Shown one piece after another: positions 32,242 through 40,006 of a DNA stretch of 64,000 nt. Numbering within the stretch: the stretch's first letter is position 1; the number at the start of each line of letters is the position of its first letter. The notes under the pieces were generated by a model that was not told the origin of the DNA, made no database searches, and worked only from the letters and a program-made list of their open reading frames with translations. A program made the position numbers and the translations under genes. The stretch spans positions 1,555,001 through 1,619,000 of the forward strand of contig NZ_CP121650.1 in NCBI RefSeq assembly GCF_029714405.1, given 5' to 3'. Source of the DNA: Bradyrhizobium sp. CB82. Its GTDB lineage: Bacteria; Pseudomonadota; Alphaproteobacteria; Rhizobiales; Xanthobacteraceae.

Positions 32242-33590
32242 CGTGCTGGTCCGAGCGGACGTTCGGCGACGCCGATGGCCGGCGCAAGCTGCTGAGCGAG
32301 ATCCTCTCCGGCGATCGGCGCTGTCGGGATCGACGGAAGAAGACCGTTGCCGCCGGGCGCATCGAAACTGCCGGTCAGGGCATAGAGCATGGCAATCGCC
32401 CGCGCGGTTTCCGTCGTGTTCGCGTGATGCTCGTGTCCGCTCCAGGCATAATATGAGACCGGCCGCGATTCCCAGATCGTGCGTGCCGCCTCTGTCAATT
32501 GCGCCGCAGGAATCCAGCACGTCCTTGCGATCGTCTCAGGTGAGTAGTGTCTGCACAGATTGGCGTAGTGGTCGAAGACCGGCCGGCAACTGACGGTCCC
32601 GTCGACCGTTTCAACGGTGTATTCGCCTCTTAAGGACAGATGACCAGGCGAGGCATCGTACTGCCCCGTGGTCGGATCGTAGCGGACAATGGATTTCGAC
32701 AACATATCCAAGGCAACAAGCGACCCACGACCGGCGTCGGGAAATACGTCTTCGGCTTTCAGCAGCCTGTTGGTGTCGGAGCGCACCAGCAGCGGCCCGT
32801 TGGTCCATGTGCGCACGAACTCCTGATCATACCATCCGCGCTCGATCATGATGTTGGCGAGACCCAATGCAAGCGCGCCGTCAGCTCCTGGTCGCACCCG
32901 CAGCCAGACATCTGCCTTGTTGGCGAGGCCGACATTGCGGGGATCGATCACGACAAGCTTCATGCCCTGCTTGAGACCATCCACCGCAGCCGTCGCGTGC
33001 GTGATACGTGAGAACGAAGGATTGTAGCCCCACAGGATCAGACATCCGGTTTTGGCGATCTCCGGCATCGCGCCGCCCGCGCTTCCTGTCGCAACGCTGC
33101 CGACCCCGAAGACATATCGCGTGGCGAAGCCGCGGCGCCAGCCGCACAAGTCGAGTGCCCAGACCAGATTCGGGGTGCCAAAGGCGTTCATCAGCCTGCG
33201 AACGAAAGGCGCAGAATCCGCGATGGCCGTTGTCGACGGCGACGATAGGCTGAAAGCGACTGCTTCAGGGCCATATTGTGCAGCAGTGCGCCGCATTGCG
33301 GACGCGATCTGATCGAGCGCGATGTCCCAGGACGTCTCTTCCCACCCGGGATCAGGATCGCCTTTCGGCCGGGTACGGCGAAGCGGCCGTGTCAGCCGAT
33401 CCCTGTGATAGACCAGTTCGGGGGCCGCCCGACCCTTGGCGCAAATGGCCGCCCCCGTCGGATGCGAGGGATCGGGATCCAGGCGAATGAACCGCCCGTC
33501 GGCCACGGTCGCTATCGTACCGCAACGCGCGATGCACAATCCGCAGTATCCTTTGATATGGTCGACCCTTGGCGCGCAGGAGGCCGTCAT
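32214..33590 (-). pseudogene. N-terminal part of a frameshifted molybdopterin oxidoreductase
   Basis: The 458 residues hold the 4Fe-4S motif (CGLCIARC, fourth Cys in GAAICAKG) and molybdopterin domains (CLILWGYNPSFSR, VVIDPRN, WIPAAQLTEAARTI, WSGHEHHANTTETARAIAMLYALTG) of the formate dehydrogenase/nitrate reductase/thiosulfate reductase family. There is no signal peptide, so it is cytosolic. The frame ends early at DNVSTHP because GGGT is duplicated in tandem (32218-32225, forward strand); removing one copy restores VSTHDFYRAV. Together with the downstream part the enzyme would be about 790 residues. Its ATG overlaps the stop of the regulator gene (ATGA at 33590-33587). Confidence 0.8.
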
Positions 33591-36439
33591 GACAGTTGCT
33601 CCAGCAGTCGTTCAGCTGCTTTGAGGTCGGCAGTGTCAAACCCCTCTGTAAACTGACCATACGTCCGCCCGACAACGTCCTTCGCAGGTTGGCGAAGGCC
33701 CTTTGCAGCCAGGAGCGCTGCAAGGTCGATCGCCGTGCGCAATTCCCAGCCGAGCGCGCCTTGACTGCGACTGAGCTCCAGCGATTGCATGAGACACGCT
33801 TCGGCTTCCTCAAGGTGAGAAGGGACCATCGCGCGGAGCAGTCCCCCCTTCATACGTAGCAACTCCGGCATGTAACAGGTATCGCCCTTTGTGCTGACTT
33901 GCAGGATCGTGTCGGTCAGGAGTGCCATCGCGTCATCGCGCTGTCCGTTGGCGATCAGGCCTTGCGTGAGGCAGATGTTGAACTCGGTCGTGATCAGCTC
34001 GTAGCGGACGGCATGAATCTCTGCCAGGGACGCGCGAAGGTCCGCGATGGCGTTCTGGCCCTGGCGAATGGCCAGCTGCGCCTTTCTTGCGCGCCCGACC
34101 GCAGTCAGCGAGCCAAGGGAATAGGATTCGGAGATCGCGATCGAGGCGTCGATATACTCTTGGGCACTCCGAAAATCCCCGGTCCACAGGAAGATCGACG
34201 CGGCCCAGGCAAGCAGAACGGTGACCGACGCCGGATGATCCATTCGCTTCGCGCCATCGATGAATTCCCGGGCGCGCTCAACAGCCTGGGTCGGATGTCC
34301 CTGCATCCAAAGCGTCCTCGCGAGCGCAATGCCGGCCCGGAAATGGCGATCATGGACCAGATAGATCGTGTCGCTCTGCTGTGACGGCGACCAATCTGCG
34401 AACAGCGCCTCGAGCTCGCCGCGCGCGCCGCGGAGGTCTCCCATCATGAGAAGGGAGCGTCCGAGGATGGAATGGGCCAACGCAAGGGCTGCGGGGTCGT
34501 CGACATTGGCGGCGAGCGCTCGGCAGCGTTTTGCATACGACAACGCGACATTGAAGTCGCCACTGCGGAAGTGGAACATGTGGAGCATGCCGAGCAGGCC
34601 GGCTTCGTTGGCCACATCACGCTCCGCTTCGGCCAATGCCAGACTGCGGTCCAATGCCCCTCGCGCCTGCGCGTTTTCTCCATAAAGCAGCATCGACGAG
34701 ATCCCAAGGCCTGCCTGCAGGTGCATCTGCTCGGATTTGCTGCAGACTTGATCGTCGAGAACAGCCAGAGCGCGTTGCGACCAATGATGACATTCAGGAA
34801 GCAGCGACATCGCCAGGAGGACGGGTGCCGCGGCCGCGGCAAGGCCGATACCGGTCGGCAGATCACCGTTCGCTCCAAAGCACCATTCCAGGGCAGTGCG
34901 GACGTTGCTGACGCCGGCGAAATAGGGCGCGCGCTCCGTGCCGGACATCAGGGTGGACCATTCGGAGGCAGCTTGCGCGAGCCATTGCCGGTGGTAACGC
35001 GCATGACGGATGGCCAGGGAGGCTGTTTCGATGTCGTCGGCCTCGAGTTCAAGCGCGTAGGCCCGCGTCGTATCAAGCAGACGATAACGCATGACGGCAT
35101 CGAGGGAACGCGTGGCGACCATGGACTTGGCAACCAGGCTGTCGATGGCCTCAAAAACTTCCGCCTGGTCGAGACCGTTGCCGGTGGCGACCGCAAGCGC
35201 AGCGTCGAGGGTGAAATTTCCGACAAAAATGGCCAATCTGCGCAGCACGATGCGCTCTGTTTCGCGCAGCAGGCTATAGCTCCAGTCGAGCGTCGCCTGG
35301 AGCGTTTTTTGCCGGGGCGGAGCGGTGCGTGGACCTGCCCATAATTGGGCGAGTCGCTGGTCGAGCAGGGCGGCTATCTCGCTCAAACCATAGACCTCGA
35401 CGCGGCGCGCCGCCAATTCGATGGCGAGCGCGACCCCATCGAGCTTCCGGCAGATGTCGGCTACAATTGCGGCTTCAGCGTCGTTCAGTTTCAAGTTGGC
35501 GCCGCTTGCCACGGCGCGTTCGACGAACAATTGCGTAGCGGGGAATGTTCGTGCGACCTCGGCGGAAAGTTTGCTGCCCTCGGGGGCATAGGCGAGCGGC
35601 TCCAGCCGATAGACATGTTCTCCGTCCGCCTGCAGCGTTTCTCGGCTCGTCGCTAGAATGTGAACTTGAGGAGCGGTCCTGAAGATCGCCACGGCCAGGG
35701 TTGCAACGGCGTCGACCAGATGTTCGCATGTATCGAGCACAAGCAGAAGGCGCTTGTTTCTGAGAAAGGCGATCAGGCCGGAGATTGCGTCCGCGCTCTG
35801 GACGGAGAGGCCCAGCATCGACGCGACGCCAGTTGTCACGAGGCGAGGATCGCTCACCATGCTCAGGTCGACGAAGAGAACTGCGCCGTCGAAGGTCGTG
35901 TGCAGTTGGTGCGCGATCGCCACGGCAACGGTGGTCTTACCGACGCCGCCTGATCCGACGATCGTGACAAACCGGTAGGCATTGAGCCGCAGCGACAGCT
36001 TCTCAAGATCTTCCTCGCGGTCGATCATAGCGCCGAGCCGGCTCGGCAGATTGTAGTGATGAAAACCTGGGGAGGGGGCAACGAGAGACTGGGCTGTAAT
36101 GCCCGAGCGTGAAGTCGCGGCAACAAAACTATAGCCCCGTCCTGATAATGTGGAGATATACCTGGCGCCATCCTTTCCGTCCCCGAGCGCCTTGCGCAGA
36201 CCGGCGACGTGGAAGCGCAAGGCGCCTTCCTCGACATTGAGCCCGGGCCACACCTCGGCGATCAGGTCGTTCTTGCTGACCACTTCGTTCGGACGGGACA
36301 GCAGCGTCACAAGAATGTCGTAGGCTCGGGCGCTGAGCTCGACGCGGGCGCCTTCCTTGGTCAGCATTCTCTCGCCGGGAACCAGGAGGAAGGGGCCAAA
36401 CGAGACCGTTTCATTGCTTTGCGCAGGCGGCGCTGCCAT
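33587..36439 (-). CDS. winged-helix DNA-binding, STAND ATPase and TPR regulator (second paralogue)
   Basis: A 950-residue regulator. The OmpR/CadC-type winged helix lies at about 12-108 (FGPFLLVPGERMLTKEG, NDLIAEVWPGLNVEEGALRFHV), Walker A GSGGVGKTT at 162-170, and Walker B RLLLVLDTCEH near 233. A DxxLDWSYSLL-type helical domain and a long TPR region follow. It is closely similar throughout to the protein at 30106-27266. Its stop overlaps the molybdopterin oxidoreductase start by ATGA, so regulator and enzyme were co-translated. An ordered array of four TAAC-type repeats lies 145 bases upstream (36584-36617), consistent with autoregulation. Confidence 0.9.
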   Translation of the reverse strand: MAAPPAQSNETVSFGPFLLVPGERMLTKEGARVELSARAYDILVTLLSRPNEVVSKNDLIAEVWPGLNVEEGALRFHVAGLRKALGDGKDGARYISTLSGRGYSFVAATSRSGITAQSLVAPSPGFHHYNLPSRLGAMIDREEDLEKLSLRLNAYRFVTIVGSGGVGKTTVAVAIAHQLHTTFDGAVLFVDLSMVSDPRLVTTGVASMLGLSVQSADAISGLIAFLRNKRLLLVLDTCEHLVDAVATLAVAIFRTAPQVHILATSRETLQADGEHVYRLEPLAYAPEGSKLSAEVARTFPATQLFVERAVASGANLKLNDAEAAIVADICRKLDGVALAIELAARRVEVYGLSEIAALLDQRLAQLWAGPRTAPPRQKTLQATLDWSYSLLRETERIVLRRLAIFVGNFTLDAALAVATGNGLDQAEVFEAIDSLVAKSMVATRSLDAVMRYRLLDTTRAYALELEADDIETASLAIRHARYHRQWLAQAASEWSTLMSGTERAPYFAGVSNVRTALEWCFGANGDLPTGIGLAAAAAPVLLAMSLLPECHHWSQRALAVLDDQVCSKSEQMHLQAGLGISSMLLYGENAQARGALDRSLALAEAERDVANEAGLLGMLHMFHFRSGDFNVALSYAKRCRALAANVDDPAALALAHSILGRSLLMMGDLRGARGELEALFADWSPSQQSDTIYLVHDRHFRAGIALARTLWMQGHPTQAVERAREFIDGAKRMDHPASVTVLLAWAASIFLWTGDFRSAQEYIDASIAISESYSLGSLTAVGRARKAQLAIRQGQNAIADLRASLAEIHAVRYELITTEFNICLTQGLIANGQRDDAMALLTDTILQVSTKGDTCYMPELLRMKGGLLRAMVPSHLEEAEACLMQSLELSRSQGALGWELRTAIDLAALLAAKGLRQPAKDVVGRTYGQFTEGFDTADLKAAERLLEQLS

Positions 36440-36583
36440 GGCGTGCTTCTTCTTTAGCGCTTTGAATTAGCTTCAATATTTGCGCCGGTGCCGGCGCTGG
36501 CATCAGAGTAGATCGTAACGATGCAGGTCAGTAGTTCGTAGGCTTTGTCCGGCTGAGTGAGACGGTTGCCCTGCTCGCATTGC

Positions 36584-36617
36584 TAACGGGCTCTAACAAG
36601 CCATAACAAGCACTAAT
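36584..36617. promoter_or_regulatory. TAAC box 3: four tetramers at exact 10-bp spacing
   Basis: TAAC at 36584, 36594 and 36604 and TAAT at 36614, each exactly one helical turn apart, with CTAACAAGCCATAACAAGC in the centre. It lies between the regulator (start 36439) and the forward operon (start 37250). Tandem direct repeats with 10-bp phasing are the expected target of OmpR/CadC-like winged-helix proteins. Confidence 0.55.
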
Positions 36618-36692
36618 CCTTCGTTTGAGCGAAGCTAATCACGCGATTTTGCTCGGGATCCTGGGATTATCCCTCAAACCAAGGAGCTTGCC

Positions 36693-36882
36693 ATGACGGT
36701 CGCAGAGATGCGTAACCAAGCGCACGGCGAGTTGTCGAAACCTCATACTATTGACCTCAAGCTTGAGGTCGTTGTCATTCCCGTGTCAGACACTGACCGC
36801 GCAAGCGGCTGACGACAATTGGCCGGACTGGTACGCCGATTTCATGGTTCGCGAGCAAGCCGGCGAACCATTGCCATCTTGA
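36693..36882 (+). pseudogene. VOC/glyoxalase family protein, internally deleted
   Basis: ATG at 36693 follows AAGGAG and encodes MTVAEMRNQAHGELS, then LKLEVVVIPVSDTDRA, the standard start of a VOC (glyoxalase/dioxygenase superfamily) protein. At about 36808 it jumps in another frame to NWPDWYADFMVREQAGEP, the typical end of the same family, stopping at 36882. About 80-100 central residues with the metal ligands are missing. From 36883 to 37126 I see no gene. Confidence 0.7.
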
Positions 36883-37126
36883 TCTGCGAGCCCGCATCGC
36901 TTCCTGACATGCACGCTGATGCGGCGCCGCTTGCGAAGTGACGTCGACACGAAAGCTCATCTCGCAGATCGTGAGACCGCTCAGGCGGGATGCGTCGTCG
37001 CGCATGATACGCATTGCACTTGCGATGGCATCGAGCCTGCACCTTTCGCGATCGTTGCCGAGATGCCGTCGCGATGAATGCTCGCCCGCCTAACGCCGCA
37101 ATGTCCCACACGCGACTCGCAACGGC

Positions 37127-37150
37127 TAACGACGCCTAACAATCCATAAC
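37127..37150. promoter_or_regulatory. TAAC box 4 (candidate winged-helix regulator site)
   Basis: TAAC at 37127, 37137 and 37147, exactly 10 bases apart, with CTAACAATCCATAACGAGC matching box 3 at 16 of 19 positions. It lies 100 bases upstream of the epoxide hydrolase start and is the obvious candidate operator of the nine-gene forward cluster. Confidence 0.55.
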
Positions 37151-37249
37151 GAGCAAACGCGCGGCGCCTCCGTCACAGTGTGCGTACAAACACGGGCCTG
37201 TTGAGTCCGAACGCGGCCCTCCGATCGAACGAAGCAAGGGAGAACGGCA

Positions 37250-38563
37250 ATGAACGCACGATCGAGCGTCGACCTCATCAACCCGGACCGACGTCAAGTC
37301 CTGAACGCAGCCGCGATGGGCGTTGTTGCCGCAGGTATGGCCAGTCTTTTGCCCATTCATCGAGCGGCTGGAAGCCCGAGCCACGCAATTCGGCCATTCC
37401 ATGTCAACATTCCCGACGAAGACCTTATCGACTTGCGCCAGCGGCTTGCGGCGACCCGTTGGCCAGACAGCGAGATCGTCCCCGACCAGTCCCAGGGCGT
37501 GAAGCTCGCGACGATGCAGCAGCTCGTACGCTACTGGCAGACTGACTACGACTGGCGAGGGGTGGAGACGCGGTTGAACGCACTACAGCAGTTCGTCACA
37601 GAGATCGACGGTGTCGACATCCATTTCATCCACGCTCCATCCAAACACGATAATGCACTGCCCATGATCGTAACGCACGGCTGGCCCGGCTCGATCATCG
37701 AACAGCTCAAGATCGTCGATCGCCTGACGAACCCAACGGCTTACGGCGCGAGCGCGTCTGACGCGTTCGATCTCGTCATCCCATCGATCCCCGGCTATGG
37801 CTTCTCGGGCAAGCCGACGACGATTGGCTGGGACCCGGTGCGGATCGCGCGCGCCTGGATCGTGCTGATGAAGCGCCTCGGTTACAGCCGCTTCGTGGCG
37901 CAGGGCGGTGACTGGGGCAATGCGGTCACAGAGCAGATGGCGCTGCAAGCGCCACCGGAGCTGATCGGCATCCACACCAACATGCCTGCCGCCGTGCCCG
38001 CCGACATTGCTAAGGCATTGCAGCCGGACGGCGCGGTGCCCGCCGGTCTCTCCGTCGAGGAGCAGAACGCCTACAACCAGCTCGATGATTTCTACAAGCA
38101 TGGTCTCGGCTATGCCCTCGAGATGGCGAACCGGCCGCAGACGCTCTATGGCATTGTGGATTCGCCGGCTGGCCTTGCGTCCTGGATCCTCGATCACGAC
38201 GCGCGCAGCAGCGGACTGATCGCGCGGGTATTCGACGGCAAGAGCGAAGGCCTGACCCGCGACGACATCCTCGACAACATCACGCTTTACTGGCTGACCA
38301 ATACGGCGATTTCGTCGGCACGGCTGTACTGGGAAAACAAGCTCGCTTTCTTTGAACCGAAGCACGTTTCCATCCCGGTGGCCGTCAGCGTCTTCCCCGA
38401 CGAGATCTATGCCGCCCCGCGCAGCTGGACCGAGCGGGCCTATCCCAAGCTGATCCACTACAACCGGCTCGAGAAGGGCGGCCATTTTGCGGCCTGGGAA
38501 CAGCCCGAGCTGTTCTGTGCGGAAATGCGCACCGCGTTCCGTACTTTGCGACGATCGACCTGA
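37250..38563 (+). CDS. epoxide hydrolase (EHN domain + alpha/beta hydrolase), exported
   Basis: A 437-residue microsomal-type epoxide hydrolase. A twin-arginine-like leader (DRRQVLNAAAMGVVAAGMASLL) suggests export. The EHN N-terminal domain (about 47-155: FHVNIPDEDLIDLRQRLAATRWPD) precedes the alpha/beta hydrolase core with oxyanion HGWPGS, nucleophile Asp in QGGDWGN and catalytic His in GGHFAAWEQP. It adds water to epoxides to give diols. It heads the forward cluster behind TAAC box 4. ATG at 37250 follows AAGGGAG. Confidence 0.9.
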   Translation: MNARSSVDLINPDRRQVLNAAAMGVVAAGMASLLPIHRAAGSPSHAIRPFHVNIPDEDLIDLRQRLAATRWPDSEIVPDQSQGVKLATMQQLVRYWQTDYDWRGVETRLNALQQFVTEIDGVDIHFIHAPSKHDNALPMIVTHGWPGSIIEQLKIVDRLTNPTAYGASASDAFDLVIPSIPGYGFSGKPTTIGWDPVRIARAWIVLMKRLGYSRFVAQGGDWGNAVTEQMALQAPPELIGIHTNMPAAVPADIAKALQPDGAVPAGLSVEEQNAYNQLDDFYKHGLGYALEMANRPQTLYGIVDSPAGLASWILDHDARSSGLIARVFDGKSEGLTRDDILDNITLYWLTNTAISSARLYWENKLAFFEPKHVSIPVAVSVFPDEIYAAPRSWTERAYPKLIHYNRLEKGGHFAAWEQPELFCAEMRTAFRTLRRST

Positions 38564-38612
38564 GGGATCGCGCGGCCTTCCTCTCCAACCCCACCAACCA
38601 GGAGTGCATATC

Positions 38613-39461
38613 ATGAATCGTCCCGAACGCAGCTTTGCGAGTGATCAGATCCGGCTCGAGCGTCGCCTGCCGACATATTGGCGCGTCACTTTCGACATGC
38701 CGCCGGTGAACATCTTCGGTCCGAAGCAGCTTCCGTTACTCAATGACGTGATCACCGCGATCGAGAACGATCCGGAGCTCAAGGTCGTGGTGTTCGATAG
38801 TGCCGTCGAGGGGTTTTTCATCACGCACTACGACTTCCTCGCGCCGCTCGAAGATTCCCTGAGCATCCCGCCGGGACCGACTGGACTTCAGGCACTTCCC
38901 GACATGCTCGTGCGTCTCAGCCGCGCGTCAGCGGTCTCCATTGCTTCGATTCGCGGCCGCGCGACCGGGGTCGGCAGTGAACTAGCGCTCGCGAGCGACA
39001 TGCGCTTCGCGAGCCGCGAAAAGGCCATCCTGTCGCAATGGGAGGTGGGCGCCGGCCTGGTACCCGGTGGCGGCCCGATGGCGCGATTGCCGCGTCTGAT
39101 GGGCCGGGGACGCGCGCTCGAAGTGCTGCTCGGCGCCGACGATGTCCGCGGCGATCTCGCCGAGCGCTACGGCTACGTCAATCGGTCGCTGCCAGACGCC
39201 GAGCTCGATGGTTTCGTCGAGGCGCTCGCGATGCGCATCGCATCGTTCGACAAAGAAGCTATTGCGGAGACCAAGCGTCTCGTCGACGTCGCAAGTCTGC
39301 CTGCCGACCTGGAGATTCGGCCCGAATGGGACGCCTTTCTGGCTTCCCTCGGCCGTCCCGCCAGTCAGAACAGGATCAAGGCGCTGATGGCGCGGGGTTT
39401 CCATCGGGCCGGCGACGTCGAAAACCGGCTCGGCTTCCACGTCGGCCAACTCGGCGACTGA
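38613..39461 (+). CDS. enoyl-CoA hydratase/isomerase family protein
   Basis: A 282-residue crotonase-fold protein. The oxyanion-hole segment IRGRATGVGSELALASDMRFAS replaces the usual HxxxxGGGxxLA loop, and QWEVGAGLVPGGG carries the Glu region. An N-terminal arm (NRPERSFASDQIRLER) precedes the fold. It probably acts on an acyl-CoA or a related carbonyl compound, but the variant loop makes the reaction uncertain. ATG at 38613 follows AGGAG. It lies 49 bases after the epoxide hydrolase gene. Confidence 0.85.
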   Translation: MNRPERSFASDQIRLERRLPTYWRVTFDMPPVNIFGPKQLPLLNDVITAIENDPELKVVVFDSAVEGFFITHYDFLAPLEDSLSIPPGPTGLQALPDMLVRLSRASAVSIASIRGRATGVGSELALASDMRFASREKAILSQWEVGAGLVPGGGPMARLPRLMGRGRALEVLLGADDVRGDLAERYGYVNRSLPDAELDGFVEALAMRIASFDKEAIAETKRLVDVASLPADLEIRPEWDAFLASLGRPASQNRIKALMARGFHRAGDVENRLGFHVGQLGD

Positions 39462-39533
39462 GGAGGATCCGGCAACAACAGCGACGGCGCGACCGTGAGC
39501 CGCGCCGGTTGCGGAAAACCGAGGAGAGGTAGC

Positions 39534-40004
39534 ATGGCCTACAATATCACGATCAACGGAACTCTGCGCAGCGTCGATGTCGATGGCGATACGCCGCTGC
39601 TTTGGGTGTTGCGCGACGTGCTCGGCATGACCGGCACCAAGTTCGGCTGCGGCATGGCGCTGTGCGGTGCCTGCACCGTGCATCTCGACGGCTCTGCCGT
39701 CCGCTCCTGCATTACTACGATCGATAGCGTTGGTGATTCGAAGATCACTACGATCGAGGCGGTCGGCTCGACGGCCGCGGGCGCCAAGATACAAAAGGCA
39801 TGGCTGCAACATGAGGTCGCGCAGTGCGGCTACTGCCAGTCCGGGCAAATCATGTCGGCCTCCGCCCTACTCGCCGGTAACGCTCATCCCACAGATGCAG
39901 ACATCGACGATGCCATGAGCGGCAACATCTGCCGCTGCGGAACTTACGTCCGCATTCGCGAGGCAATCAAGCTTGCCGCGCAATCGTCGGCGAGGGAGGG
40001 CTGA
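39534..40004 (+). CDS. 2Fe-2S subunit of a molybdenum hydroxylase (isoquinoline 1-oxidoreductase alpha-like)
   Basis: A 156-residue two-cluster iron-sulfur protein of the xanthine oxidase family. The plant-type 2Fe-2S cluster is bound by [13 protein letters not shown] with a further Cys (RSC) near 62. The second, helical cluster is bound by CGYCQSGQ and CRCGTY. It passes electrons from the molybdenum subunit encoded immediately downstream. There is no separate FAD subunit gene, as in isoquinoline oxidoreductase and related two-subunit aldehyde dehydrogenases, so a cytochrome or other carrier is the likely acceptor. ATG at 39534 follows GAGGAGAGG. Confidence 0.92.
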   Translation: MAYNITINGTLRSVDVDGDTPLLWVLRDVLGMTGTKFGCGMALCGACTVHLDGSAVRSCITTIDSVGDSKITTIEAVGSTAAGAKIQKAWLQHEVAQCGYCQSGQIMSASALLAGNAHPTDADIDDAMSGNICRCGTYVRIREAIKLAAQSSAREG

Positions 40005-40006
40005 CC

